Shown here: one piece after another, positions 42,602-53,642 of the stretch | Position numbering within the stretch: the stretch's first letter is position 1 | Layout: every line of letters begins with the position of its first letter | Assembly (NCBI GenBank): GCA_021639365.1 | Contig: JAJXHK010000005.1 | Location: forward strand, 1-64,000 | Reading direction: 5' to 3' | From: Collinsella aerofaciens | Lineage (GTDB): Bacteria > Actinomycetota > Coriobacteriia > Coriobacteriales > Coriobacteriaceae | Length of the DNA: 64,000 bases | Program-made: the position numbers and the translations under genes | The notes under the pieces: generated by a model | The model's database searches: none | Told to the model about the DNA's origin: nothing | What the model saw: the letters and a program-made list of their open reading frames with translations, nothing else

Positions 42602-42850
42602 TTAGAGCGAGAGGTTTCTGATCGACGTGACGCAGGAAGCCTCGTCTACGCCCGAAACGCGGAAGATGATGTCCTCGCCGCACTCGCCGTAGAGAGCCAT
42701 GAGCCCCATTACATCGCGGCCGTCGGTATGGCGATCGCCGATACTGACCGATACGTTGCTACGATGCTTGGCAATGATGTCGTAAAGCAGCGCAACCGGG
42801 CGGGCATGCAGTCCCAACGGATCTTTAATCGTCTTTGTAAACTCGACCAT
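42602..42850 (-). CDS. HPr-family phosphocarrier with Asp at the regulatory-serine position
   Basis: 82 aa from ATG 42850 (MVEFTKTIKDPLGLHARPVA), GGGAGGGG upstream. The PTS phosphorylation site is intact: His in LGLHARPV. In Gram-positive HPr the regulatory Ser46 occurs as SIMGVMSL; here the matching segment is RDVMGLMAL, with Asp in place of Ser. That would remove HPr-kinase control and could mimic Ser-phosphorylated HPr. No enzyme I gene adjoins it. It is a single-gene unit with a strong terminator. Confidence 0.85.
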   Translation of the reverse strand: MVEFTKTIKDPLGLHARPVALLYDIIAKHRSNVSVSIGDRHTDGRDVMGLMALYGECGEDIIFRVSGVDEASCVTSIRNLSL

Positions 42851-42944
42851 GTCCCCTCCCGCGGCATCGCACATTCGGCCGGCAAACCCAGCCACGTGGT
42901 AGTTATTGTAGCGTTAGATGCTTGTCGAGAGCTCCTCTGAACAC

Positions 42945-43170
42945 CTCGTGGGCAAAAAGTGGCAAATATGAGTACTGTCACCAATTTAGTAGCAGCAAAA
43001 TCGAGAGCAAAGTGCCTACTTTGAGCGATTCGAAGAGGTTGAAAGCCGTCAAACGCCCTTTAAAGGGGGTTAGATAAATTGATTTTGAGCCCATTTTCGC
43101 TCAGAACGGGCCGAAAAATATGACACCTCTTTTGCAACAGTACTCATATTTGGCATTTTTTGACCACGGG
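42945..43170. mobile_element. MITE-like 226-bp element with 37-nt terminal inverted repeats
   Basis: Left end CTCGTGGGCAAAAAGTGGCA... (42945-42981) and right end (43134-43170) are inverted copies over 37 nt with about seven mismatches; both contain CAAATATGAGTACTGT. The interior is AT-richer than the chromosome and has no ORF. No target-site duplication is evident. Size and structure fit a non-autonomous inverted-repeat element. Confidence 0.6.
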
Positions 43171-43196
43171 GTCCAAAACCATGTCCCAAAACACAA

Positions 43197-43224
43197 AAGG
43201 AGGGGCCTCGTAAGGCCCCTCCTT
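43197..43224 (-). terminator. Terminator of the APC permease gene
   Basis: AAGGAGGGGCC, six-base loop, GGCCCCTCCTT, followed on the minus strand by TTGTGTTTTGG. Confidence 0.9.
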
Positions 43225-43271
43225 AGGAAAGGGAATCGATTTATTCCACAGCCGCAGATTAATCCTAGCCG

Positions 43272-44735
43272 CTACTCCATCATGTCGAGGACGGAGGGGC
43301 GAAGCTCGCTCTCGGCAGCCTCGGGATCGGTCTCGCGCAGGCGGTTGATGTAGCGGTTGTACCACATCACGGCAAGGCCCAGGAAGATAACTACACCGCC
43401 AACGTTGTAGACCAGTGTCAGCCACAGAGGCTGATCGAGCGGGATGGTGCCGCAGATAAGCACGAAGCAGAAGACCACAAGCAGGAATGCAGCAATGGCC
43501 AGGCCAAAGGTACGCGAACCCATGCGGAAGCCACGGGGAGCAGCGTCGAAGTTCTTGCGCAGCATAAAGTAGGCAAGCAGGATCAGCAGCGGCGGGAGCA
43601 GAGCGGTGGCAGCCGTCATGTTGGTGACGATCATGAGCAGGTCGTCTAGGTTGCCGGAGCCCAGGGCCGGGATGATCAGGATGGGGACGACGATGGCAAA
43701 CTGCAGCCAGGCAGCGCGGGCAGGAATGCCGTGCTCGTTGAGCTCGACGATCTTGCTACCAAAGACGCCCTTGGGGATCTCGGTGAAGAAGACCTTGATG
43801 GGAGCAGAGGTCCACATCATGAGGGAGCCCAGCGTGGCAGCGAGAAGGATCAGGCCAATGACGCGCGTGGACACTTCCATGGGAATGCCAAAGTGGGCAA
43901 AGACAGCGCCGAATACGTCGAAGATACCGGTGGAGATGGCAACGCCGCCCTCGGGAATGAACAGGTTGACCAGCAGCGAAGCGCCTGCATACAGAAGGCC
44001 GATGGTCAGGCCGGCGATAACGACGGTGCGCACGAAGGCCTTGACGCCACCCTTAAGGTCGTTAAGGAACACGCCGACAGACTCAGCGCCGCCAACGCCC
44101 TGGATGATCCAGGCAAGCGTACCGAAGAAGCCCCACATAGTTGCGAAGTTGGTCGTGTCGGGAGCCATGTTAGCGGGGGTAGGAGCCGTAGCGAACTCGA
44201 CGCCGCCAAAGGCAGCAGCCAGGGACAGCAAGATGAACACGGCAGTCAGGCCGAGAGCCGCGGTCGAGCCGAAGGAGGAAATGGAGCCGATCCACTTAGC
44301 GCCCTTGGTCGAAACCCACGTGGCGATAGCAAAGACGACGATCTCGATAATGGTGATCCACAGCTGCGAGAGCTCGGCATTGGCACCAAAGAACACGTAG
44401 CTCGCGTAAATGATGACGTTAGGCAGGACGGACGCAAAGTAGAACAGGTTAACGAACCAGTAGCTAAACGCCGTCAGGAATGCCCAGCGGCCGCCCATCG
44501 AGGTCTTGACCCAGGCGTACACGCCCGACTCGGAGTCCTTGTTAAGGCCGACGAACTCGGCGGTAACCAGGGTATAGGGGACAAAGTACAAAAGCGTGGC
44601 GAAGAAGAACGACGGCGCAGCTGCCAAGCCGATGGCCGCGTTGTTGTTGATGATGTTCTTGATACCGAACACGGCGGCGACCGTCATGCCCAGCAGAGCG
44701 AACGAACCAATCGTTCCTCGTTTTTCAGAGCTCAT
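43272..44735 (-). CDS. APC-family amino acid permease (glutamate/GABA antiporter-like)
   Basis: 487 aa from ATG 44735 (MSSEKRGTIGSFALLGMTVA), GGGAGGG upstream. Twelve or more membrane segments; the first contains ALLGMTVAAVFGIKNIINN and a later loop EFVGLNKDSESGVYAWVKTSMGGRWAFL, patterns typical of GadC/YjeM-like antiporters. Likely exchanges amino acids or their decarboxylation products; no decarboxylase is nearby. Confidence 0.88.
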   Translation of the reverse strand: MSSEKRGTIGSFALLGMTVAAVFGIKNIINNNAAIGLAAAPSFFFATLLYFVPYTLVTAEFVGLNKDSESGVYAWVKTSMGGRWAFLTAFSYWFVNLFYFASVLPNVIIYASYVFFGANAELSQLWITIIEIVVFAIATWVSTKGAKWIGSISSFGSTAALGLTAVFILLSLAAAFGGVEFATAPTPANMAPDTTNFATMWGFFGTLAWIIQGVGGAESVGVFLNDLKGGVKAFVRTVVIAGLTIGLLYAGASLLVNLFIPEGGVAISTGIFDVFGAVFAHFGIPMEVSTRVIGLILLAATLGSLMMWTSAPIKVFFTEIPKGVFGSKIVELNEHGIPARAAWLQFAIVVPILIIPALGSGNLDDLLMIVTNMTAATALLPPLLILLAYFMLRKNFDAAPRGFRMGSRTFGLAIAAFLLVVFCFVLICGTIPLDQPLWLTLVYNVGGVVIFLGLAVMWYNRYINRLRETDPEAAESELRPSVLDMME

Positions 44736-44888
44736 AAGCCCTCCCAATCATCCGTTATATCTCATCTAAAACCGTCCGGACTGCAAGCGCAATCGTGGAC
44801 GGCGCACCTGCTAAGGGGAATGGGGAAAAGGGAGTCAACAAAGCCATCCCCCTTAACGGCGCTAAGCAAACGCCCAAACGGACGAATA

Positions 44889-45344
44889 CTACTTGTTGGG
44901 GAAGGAATAACCTTCAACCGTCACGTGCAGTACCACGACGCGGGAATCCGCGACATCGGCCACGACACGGTAGGCCTCGTCAATTTCGACGACGGCAACG
45001 CCGCCGGCGGGAATCGTCACGGTCTCCCCCATACCCTCAAAGCGCTCGCGATCGTCGATATCGCTGTAAGTGCGCGTGCAGGTAAGATCCGCCTTGGAAG
45101 CCACCTCGACGGTCAGGTCGCCGTCGAGCGGAGCGAGCACGGCATGGTAGCGACGGTGACCGACCAGATCGGCGGTAGCGGCCTCGCGGGCATAGACCCA
45201 CCAGTACACCAACGAGTCGCCGATGGAGTAAGCCACGTCGTGCTGCAGGTCGGCAACGCCATCGAGCGCCTGACCGGTGCGCATCCACTTCTTGACGGAC
45301 TTCATCTGAGCGTCGAAATCGGCGCGCGAGTTAAAGACATGCAT
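44889..45344 (-). CDS. ebgC: Beta-galactosidase small subunit (YhcH/EbgC family)
   Basis: 151 aa cupin-like protein of the YhcH/YjgK/YiaL family. Residues such as HDVAYSIGDSLVYWWVYARE, HRRYHAVLAPLDG and VVVLHVTVEGYSF match EbgC, which forms a complex with EbgA and is needed for its full activity. Starts four bases after the ebgA stop. Confidence 0.88.
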   Translation of the reverse strand: MHVFNSRADFDAQMKSVKKWMRTGQALDGVADLQHDVAYSIGDSLVYWWVYAREAATADLVGHRRYHAVLAPLDGDLTVEVASKADLTCTRTYSDIDDRERFEGMGETVTIPAGGVAVVEIDEAYRVVADVADSRVVVLHVTVEGYSFPNK

Positions 45345-45347
45345 GAC

Positions 45348-48300
45348 TTATGCCTCCTTAATGGGTGCCAGCGCCTGAGCCAGATCGGCAGACGTCAGCG
45401 GTCGCAGGGACACCTCAAAGCTGAAGCTCTCAAAACGGGTGCGGTAGGAATCGAGCACCTCGGAACCCCAAGAGTTCGAACCAAGGCCGAGCAGCTGGTC
45501 GTTGATATTGACCGTAACCGTGTCGCCCTTGACAAGGTCGTAGACGTGCTTGGCGTTATCGATGGCCTCGCAGCTATAGGGCCATGCCGAGAACGAGAAC
45601 GGGTTGGAAGCGGCGTCGCTCGGACGCGTCACGACCAGACCGTCACCGTGGCTAGAGCGCAGGGCGACCCAACGGGTGCCCTCGCGGTTAGCGCAATCCT
45701 GAGGCATAACGTAGGGCGTGAACATGTCGTCGACCGTAGTGCGGTAATGACCGACCGGGTTGGCGCGCAGCGAGTCCGGATAGTTCTCGCCCGGGCCGTG
45801 GCCATACCACTCGACAGCACGATCGCAACCGGGGACCTCAAAGGAGATGCCGATGCGCGGGATGATATCCGAGTAATCGCCGTAGGGCTCGCCGGAAACC
45901 TTGAGGTCGACGCGACCGCTCGGAAGCACGGTGTAGACGAGCTCGACGCGCATGCCGAACGCGCAGACGGGAGGAGCGATACGCTGGCTCACGGTAACGA
46001 CGACCGCATTGCCATCCTGCTTCCAAGAAACCTTGCGGGTAGACGTCTGCATCACATCGATGAAGTTGTCCTTCCACAGTGAGTCATACTCCTGGGCATG
46101 GTTATCGACGAGCGGATGCCAAAAACCAACCTGGGGACCAGAGGCCATGACGTCGCGGCCGGATGCCTTCCACTCGCTCACGGTACCGTTGACTTTGCTG
46201 AAGGTCAGCTCGCCGTTGAGGGAGTGGATGCGGATCTCCTGCTCGGTCTCCTCAACCGTAAGCTCAGGACGAGCGGGGGGCACGATGGCCGGCGCCGGAT
46301 GGTTTGCGATGGCAAACTGGCTTGCGCCCAGCTGGAACATCGGCTCGCACCAGACGTGAGCGGCCATGGTGTAGGCGCGCACGGTCAGCAGGGTCTCGCC
46401 CACTGCGGCCTCGCGAATCACCAGCGGCAGCTGGACGGACTCGCCGGGGGCAACCGCGCCGGGCATGAGCGTCTTGCGGCAGACCACGTCGCCGTCCACC
46501 AGGGTCTCGGCCGACAGGCAGACATCCTCGAGGGTGGTGAACCAACGCTTGTTGGTGACGGTCAGCTCGCCTGCCTCGGCGTCATAAGCCATGCGGACCG
46601 GGCAGATGACCTGGCCGTACTCGGTAAGGCCCGGGCTCGGCTGCTGCCAGGGGAACACCATGCCATCGATGCAGAAGTTGCTGTTGTTGGGGTAGTCGCC
46701 GTTGTCGCCGCCATACATGTCGTAGGCAACGCCGTCCTCGGTCACAGCAGCCAAACCGTGGTCGCACCATTCCCAAATGAACTGGCCCTGGATGCAATCC
46801 CAACGATCAAAGACCTCCTGGTACTCGGACAGGCCTCCGGGGCCATTGCCCATGGAGTGGCCGTACTCGCAGTTGATGCGCGGCTTGGGGAACGGATGCT
46901 CGCCAAAGTCGTTCATCTGCGACACACGGGAGTACATCGTGGAAATGACGTCGACGGTATCGGCGTTGCGGTCCTCCTCGTAATGGACCGGACGATCATC
47001 GAGCTCGTGAGCCTTGGCGTACATCGCGCGGATGTTGCAGCCATAGCCGCTCTCGTTGCCCATCGACCACATAATGATGCAGGCGTGGTTGCGCTCCTGC
47101 ATCACCAGGCGCTCAATGCGGTCGACGTAGGCCGGCTCCCATGCCGGATCGTCGGTGACCAGGGCGATGTTGCCGATATTCTCGAAGCCGTGGCTCTCCA
47201 TATCGGTCTCGGCGACCAGCATGATGCCATACTCATCACACAGCTCGTAGAAGCGCGGGTCATTGGCATAGTGAGAGGTGCGCACCGCGTTGATGTTGTG
47301 CCGCTTCATGAGCTCCAGGTCGCGGCGCATGCGATCGAGGCCCACGGCGCGACCCTTGTGATCGTCGTGATCGTGGCGGTTGACGCCATGCATCTTAAAG
47401 TAAGTGCCGTTGAGGTAGATATGATTGCCCTCGACCGTCACCTCGGCAAGTCCCTGGTGATGCGGAACGTACTCGCTGACCTCGTCGCCGTCGTAGACCT
47501 CAAACGTAAGGTCATAGAGGAAGGGGTCCTCGGGATTCCAGAAGTGGGCATCGGCAACGCTGCACTCGGCATGGCCGTCGACGCACTCGCCCGTAGCGAC
47601 CACGTTCTCGCCATCGCTGAGCGTAAACACGACGCGGGAAGCGCCCTCGGCCACCGTATCGAGCGTGATCAGAGCGGCATCGCCCTCGCGGTGCGTGCGG
47701 AACCTAAAGTCGACCAGGTGCGCGGCGGGACGCTGCATAAGGTACACATCGCGGAAGATGCCCGAGGCCCACCACATGTCCTGATCCTCGATATAGCTAC
47801 CATCACTGTACTGCAGGACCTTGACCGCAAACAGGTTGTCGCCCTCGACGAGCGCGTCGGTCACGTCGAACTCGGCAGACAGGCGCGAGCCCTTGGTCAT
47901 GCCGATAAACTGACCGTTGACGTACAGCTCGCCGTAGCTCTCGATGCCGTCGAAGCGAATGATCTCGCGGGCGCCGGCAGGAACGGCGGGAAGGTTGACG
48001 ATGCGCTGGTAGACGCCCGTGGGGTCGTCGGAGGGAACGAACGGCTGGTCCACCGGAAACGGGAAACCCTCGTCGGTGTAGGCAAGGTTGCCATAGCCGT
48101 CTACCTGCCACAGGTGCGGAACCTCCACGTGATCCCACTCGGGCTCGTACGTGGAGAGCTCCTCGTTGGAGACGGCAGCAGGCCCCTCAAAAAGACGGAA
48201 CTGCCACGAGCCGGAAAGTTGGACAAATCCGCGCGACAGCTCGCGGCTGTACGTAGCGGCGAGATCGGCGGTCTCATAACCCATAAAGTACGCATGGGGT

Positions 48301-48356
48301 GCCAGGCGGTTCCTGTGGGTGAGCGCTTGGTTTTCCCAATCGTTAATGGCGTCCAT
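45348..48356 (-). CDS. ebgA: Beta-galactosidase large subunit (EbgA-like, GH2)
   Basis: 1002 aa, LacZ-type. Sugar-binding jelly roll (WQFRLFEGP ... VEVPHLWQVDGYG), immunoglobulin domains, TIM barrel with HGVNRHDHDD, the acid/base Glu in MWSMGNESGYG and nucleophile Glu in INCEYGHSMGN, and the small-chain beta-sandwich (EWYGHGPGENYPDSLRANPVG). Hydrolyses beta-galactosides. AAGGAG before the ATG. With ebgC and the divergent LacI repressor it forms a classical ebg locus, and its promoter is covered by three LacI-type operators. Confidence 0.95.
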   Translation of the reverse strand: MDAINDWENQALTHRNRLAPHAYFMGYETADLAATYSRELSRGFVQLSGSWQFRLFEGPAAVSNEELSTYEPEWDHVEVPHLWQVDGYGNLAYTDEGFPFPVDQPFVPSDDPTGVYQRIVNLPAVPAGAREIIRFDGIESYGELYVNGQFIGMTKGSRLSAEFDVTDALVEGDNLFAVKVLQYSDGSYIEDQDMWWASGIFRDVYLMQRPAAHLVDFRFRTHREGDAALITLDTVAEGASRVVFTLSDGENVVATGECVDGHAECSVADAHFWNPEDPFLYDLTFEVYDGDEVSEYVPHHQGLAEVTVEGNHIYLNGTYFKMHGVNRHDHDDHKGRAVGLDRMRRDLELMKRHNINAVRTSHYANDPRFYELCDEYGIMLVAETDMESHGFENIGNIALVTDDPAWEPAYVDRIERLVMQERNHACIIMWSMGNESGYGCNIRAMYAKAHELDDRPVHYEEDRNADTVDVISTMYSRVSQMNDFGEHPFPKPRINCEYGHSMGNGPGGLSEYQEVFDRWDCIQGQFIWEWCDHGLAAVTEDGVAYDMYGGDNGDYPNNSNFCIDGMVFPWQQPSPGLTEYGQVICPVRMAYDAEAGELTVTNKRWFTTLEDVCLSAETLVDGDVVCRKTLMPGAVAPGESVQLPLVIREAAVGETLLTVRAYTMAAHVWCEPMFQLGASQFAIANHPAPAIVPPARPELTVEETEQEIRIHSLNGELTFSKVNGTVSEWKASGRDVMASGPQVGFWHPLVDNHAQEYDSLWKDNFIDVMQTSTRKVSWKQDGNAVVVTVSQRIAPPVCAFGMRVELVYTVLPSGRVDLKVSGEPYGDYSDIIPRIGISFEVPGCDRAVEWYGHGPGENYPDSLRANPVGHYRTTVDDMFTPYVMPQDCANREGTRWVALRSSHGDGLVVTRPSDAASNPFSFSAWPYSCEAIDNAKHVYDLVKGDTVTVNINDQLLGLGSNSWGSEVLDSYRTRFESFSFEVSLRPLTSADLAQALAPIKEA

Positions 48357-48391
48357 GGTGATGCTCCTTCGTCATCGTAGTGATTCTTGTG

Positions 48392-48488
48392 CAACCGGTT
48401 GTCCTTATCTTACGGGCGATGCAAAATACTGTGCAACCGGTTGTCCGCTGAACGGTCGATTTGGCCGGATTAACGGTGCAACCGGTTG
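48392..48488. promoter_or_regulatory. Three identical LacI-type operators
   Basis: The palindrome CAACCGGTTG within TGCAACCGGTTGT occurs at 48392-48401, 48434-48443 and 48479-48488. Centres are 42 and 45 bp apart, near four helical turns each, so repressor tetramers could loop the DNA. CAACCGGTTG-type sites suit LacI/GalR proteins. Confidence 0.85.
48407..48436 (-). promoter_or_regulatory. ebg promoter
   Basis: Minus strand TTGCAC (48431-48436), 18-bp spacer, TAAGAT (48407-48412). The -35 lies inside the middle operator and the start region runs into the promoter-proximal operator. Confidence 0.6.
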
Positions 48489-48732
48489 TACAACCGCGAC
48501 ACTTATGTCACCCTGAGTATCGAAACTCAGCGCAAAACATCGTTCTTAAGCTCGTAGGCAACCGCCACGCCCGCCGATATCTCACCCACACGAAACGTAT
48601 TCGATTGCGGCATGGTTGCAAAACGACACCGGTCACCGGATATCATGAACGCTGTTCAGGTGCACTATAGTAAGCTGTATCCGCACCAGCCCGTATCAGT
48701 GACAACATCGACCGCATTTTCCAGGAGACGCC

Positions 48733-49749
48733 ATGGCCCAACCAGTTCGCACCGCACCTACGCTTGCCGAGGTTGCCGCAGCTGCCGGCGTGTCGCGCTC
48801 CACGGCATCGCGCGCCCTCAACGATTCGCCCCGCATTAGCGAGGAAACCAAAAAGCGCGTCCGTGCGGCGGCCAAGGAAGTCAATTTTGTCCCCAACGCC
48901 CGTGGCCGAGCGCTCGCTGTCGGGCGCACGGAAATCATCGCCGTGCTCGTGACCGAGCCCCTGAGTGAGCTCTTCAGCGACCCCACCTATAGCGAGTTTT
49001 TGAGCGGCATTACCGAGGAACTGTCGGAGTCATCCTATCTGCCCGTTATCTTGCAGGCGTCTTCTACGCATGAGCGCAACCGCGCACGCGAGCACTTTGA
49101 GCGCCGCTCGTTCGACGCCGTAATCGACGTCTCCCCCTACAAGGGCAGCGAGCTGCTCGAGGTGCTGCGCGAGCTGGGCGTACCTACCGTGTTGTGCGGC
49201 CAGCTCGAGGGCCACCCCTATCGCGATGTGTTCTCGACGGTCTACTCTGACGACGAAGAGGGCGGACGCTTTGCGGCAAACGCCATGAAAGAGCGCGGGC
49301 GCAAAGATATCGTCGCCGTGTTGGGACCGCAAGACAACCCCGCTGTTGTCGACCGCCTGCGCGGCTACCGCGCCGTCTTGGGCGAAGACCTCCCAGACGC
49401 AAACGTTATCTATACCGGCTGGAACAGCGGAGACGGCTATCAGGCCATGCGCCAGATCCTCGCGCGCGAGATTGCTTTCGATGGCGTGCTATGCGGATCG
49501 GACCGTATCGCGGCTGGCGTCATCACCGCACTCAACGAGGCAGGCCTATCCGTTCCGGCGGACGTTTCTGTCGTCGGCTTCGACGATCACGAGATTGCAG
49601 CGTGCTGCGTCCCCGCGCTCACGACCATCCGCCAGCCTCTGCGCGAAGAAGGCCACATGGCCGCCAACATTGCGCTCGACATGATCAAAGGTGCCGAGCC
49701 AACCACCTCCGTGATGCGCATGCAGCTGATCCAGAGAGACTCGCTATAA
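48733..49749 (+). CDS. LacI-family repressor of the ebg locus
   Basis: 338 aa, CAGGAGACG before the ATG. HTH at the N-terminus (TLAEVAAAAGVSRSTASRALNDSPRISEETKKRV), hinge (NARGRALAVGRTEIIAVLV) and sugar-binding domain. Divergent from ebgA with three operators between them, so it most likely represses ebgAC and binds a galactoside inducer; this is inferred from position. Confidence 0.92.
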   Translation: MAQPVRTAPTLAEVAAAAGVSRSTASRALNDSPRISEETKKRVRAAAKEVNFVPNARGRALAVGRTEIIAVLVTEPLSELFSDPTYSEFLSGITEELSESSYLPVILQASSTHERNRAREHFERRSFDAVIDVSPYKGSELLEVLRELGVPTVLCGQLEGHPYRDVFSTVYSDDEEGGRFAANAMKERGRKDIVAVLGPQDNPAVVDRLRGYRAVLGEDLPDANVIYTGWNSGDGYQAMRQILAREIAFDGVLCGSDRIAAGVITALNEAGLSVPADVSVVGFDDHEIAACCVPALTTIRQPLREEGHMAANIALDMIKGAEPTTSVMRMQLIQRDSL

Positions 49750-50055
49750 GAAACTGGAATAGGCTTTCCGCCAGACAGTTGTTGCGGAAAGCCTGCCACG
49801 TTTTGAGCGCTCATTCTGGGCCGCAGTTTCCGTTAGACAACTCAATCGGAAACTGCGGCCCATTATTTTGCCGAATTCTGGGTCGCGCTTTCCCAGAGGA
49901 CCCCCTTTGGGAAAGCGCGACCCGCTCTGGACGCAGATTCCGGGACGCACTTTCCGCGACACCCGGTCATCCCATGCCCTCGCAACGCCCGCACATAAAA
50001 AAACGAGGGAAGGAGCGCGTCCTTCCCTCGTTACAGGCAATATGCAGCCACTCGC
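49750..50055. repeat. Hairpin array between convergent lacI-type gene and aspS
   Basis: 306 bp without genes. Stems: 49762-49793 (GGCTTTCCG/CGGAAAGCC), 49818-49861 (GGGCCGCAGTTTCCG/CGGAAACTGCGGCCC) and 49880-49923 (GGGTCGCGCTTTCCC/GGGAAAGCGCGACCC). Hairpins two and three are built on the same frame with paired changes in both arms. The sequence after them (GACGCAGATTCCGGGACGCA) looks like a decayed fourth. The aspS terminator closes the region at 50002-50032. Confidence 0.75.
50002..50032 (-). terminator. Terminator of aspS
   Basis: AACGAGGGAAGG / CCTTCCCTCGTT stem followed on the minus strand by TTTTTT. Confidence 0.92.
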
Positions 50056-51843
<1,788 letters not shown>

Positions 51844-52099
51844 ACCAGTGATCCTCCTTTATGGATCTGTGCCGCCCCGTGTCGTTCCGGGCGGCGTCGT
51901 ACAGATTTGCCCGGCCTGCGTAAACCGCGCAGCCAGACATGGCGTTCTATCTTATCGCACCTGTGTCGATGTGCCGCGAAAAAGTAGCTCCTGCCCAAAG
52001 ACTTGACGGAGACGAAACAATTGACGCGCCGTGGCCGTCGCCAAGGCGCGCCGCGTGCGACAATGTGCCCCAATACAACTGCACTCGGAAAGGCCCGCC

Positions 52100-52735
52100 A
52101 TGACTGCACGCCTCATCGTTATGGATATCGACTCCACCCTCATCAACCAGGAGGTCATCGACCTGTTGGGCGAGGAGGCCGGCGTGGGCGAGCAGGTAGC
52201 GCAGATCACTGAGCGCGCCATGCGCGGCGAGCTCGACTTTAAGCAGGCGCTCGAGGAGCGCGTGGGGCTGCTTGCCGGCTTGGACGAGAGCGTGTTCGAG
52301 CGCACCTTTGAGCGCGTGACGTTTACCCCCGGCGCGTTGGAGCTTGTGCGCTCGGCGCACAGCAAGGGCTGGAAGGTCGGCGTGGTAAGCGGTGGCTTCC
52401 ACGAGGTCGCCGATAAGATTGTGGCCGCCGCGGGCATCGATTTTTGCCTGGCCAACCGCCTGGAGGTCGTGGACGGCAAGCTCACCGGCAAGCTGGCGGC
52501 CGACATCGTGACCAAGGAGTCCAAGCTCATCCAGCTGCTAGATTGGGCAGTTGAGTGCGGCGTCGACATGGCCCACACGGTCGCGATCGGCGACGGCGCC
52601 AACGACATCCCCATGATCCAGGCCGCAGGCACGGGCATCGCGTTTTGCGCCAAGCCCAAGACGCGCGAAGCCGCCCCGTTTGCCATCGACGAGCGCAACC
52701 TCATGCTCGCTATGGACATCATCCTGCGTGACTAG
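52100..52735 (+). CDS. SerB-like HAD phosphatase
   Basis: 211 aa from ATG 52100 (MTARLIVMDIDSTLINQEVI). Motif I DIDSTL, motif II Ser in VVSGGFHEV, motif III Lys in TKESKLIQL, motif IV GDGANDIPMI: the phosphoserine phosphatase set, without the N-terminal ACT domain of longer SerB proteins. It probably yields serine from phosphoserine. Upstream of larB in the same direction, separated by a palindrome. Confidence 0.9.
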   Translation: MTARLIVMDIDSTLINQEVIDLLGEEAGVGEQVAQITERAMRGELDFKQALEERVGLLAGLDESVFERTFERVTFTPGALELVRSAHSKGWKVGVVSGGFHEVADKIVAAAGIDFCLANRLEVVDGKLTGKLAADIVTKESKLIQLLDWAVECGVDMAHTVAIGDGANDIPMIQAAGTGIAFCAKPKTREAAPFAIDERNLMLAMDIILRD

Positions 52736-52771
52736 TCGATCCGTCTAACAATTGAATCAGTCTGTCCTATA

Positions 52772-52805
52772 GTTTCCGAACAATTTTGTCTTAGTGTTCG
52801 GAAAC
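52772..52805. promoter_or_regulatory. Inverted repeat upstream of larB
   Basis: Perfect arms GTTTCCGAAC and GTTCGGAAAC with a 14-base spacer, 45 bases before the larB start. No U tract follows on the plus strand, so an operator for the lar genes is more likely than a serB terminator. Confidence 0.5.
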
Positions 52806-52849
52806 ATACCCTTTGAGTGCTAGACTTTGCGCCGTCGAAGGGAACATAT

Positions 52850-53632
52850 ATGGATAAGCGAGATCTTGAGCAATTGCTGAGCGATGTTGCCGGCGGAGCA
52901 GTCACCCCTGCCGACGCCCTCACGCGCATCCAGACGGCTCCGACCGCCGATTTGGGCTTTGCGCAGCTCGATCTTTCGCGCGGGGTGCGCCAGGGAGCCG
53001 GCGAGGTTGTCTACGGGGCCGGTAAAACCGCCGAACAGATTGCCGCCATTATCAAGGCATTACTCGATGCGGACCAGGAGCGCATCCTGGTCACGCGCCT
53101 GGATGCCGAAAAAGCCGCGCGCACCTCGGAGCTCCTCGGCAACGACATCGACCTGGGATATGTCCCGGACGCACAGCTCGCCCTCGTGGGCGGCAAGCCC
53201 TCCCCCACCGGCAACGGACGCATCGTTGTCGCCTGCGCCGGTACGAGCGACCTGCCCGTCGCCGAGGAAGCCGCGTTGACGGCCGAGTTCTATGGCAACG
53301 AGGTCGACCGCCTCTACGACGTAGGTGTCGCCGGCCTGCACCGCCTGCTCGCGCATGCCGAGGAACTTGCTCAGGCGCAGGTGGTCATCGCCATCGCCGG
53401 CATGGAGGGCGCCCTGGCGAGCGTTATCGGCGGCCTGGTGAGCTGCCCGGTCATCGCCGTTCCCACCAGCGTGGGCTACGGCGCAAATTTTGGAGGCGTA
53501 GCCGCGCTGCTCGCCATGCTCAACTCCTGCGCCAGCGGCGTTTCGGTCGTCAATATCGACAACGGCTTTGGTGCCGCCTACCAGGCAAGTCTTATCAATC
53601 ATCTGGGCGCGGGCGCACCCCACGCCCGTTAA
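52850..53632 (+). CDS. larB: Nickel-pincer cofactor biosynthesis protein LarB
   Basis: 260 aa from ATG 52850 (MDKRDLEQLLSDVAGGAVTP), GAAGGGAAC upstream. LarB carboxylates and hydrolyses nicotinic acid adenine dinucleotide, the first step to the nickel-pincer cofactor of lactate racemase. The C-terminal half is PurE-like (VVACAGTSDLPVAEEAALTA ... GMEGALASVIGGLVSCPVIAVPTSVGYGANFGG). Followed by larC 10 bases downstream. Confidence 0.95.
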   Translation: MDKRDLEQLLSDVAGGAVTPADALTRIQTAPTADLGFAQLDLSRGVRQGAGEVVYGAGKTAEQIAAIIKALLDADQERILVTRLDAEKAARTSELLGNDIDLGYVPDAQLALVGGKPSPTGNGRIVVACAGTSDLPVAEEAALTAEFYGNEVDRLYDVGVAGLHRLLAHAEELAQAQVVIAIAGMEGALASVIGGLVSCPVIAVPTSVGYGANFGGVAALLAMLNSCASGVSVVNIDNGFGAAYQASLINHLGAGAPHAR

Positions 53633-53642
53633 GGAGCATTCC

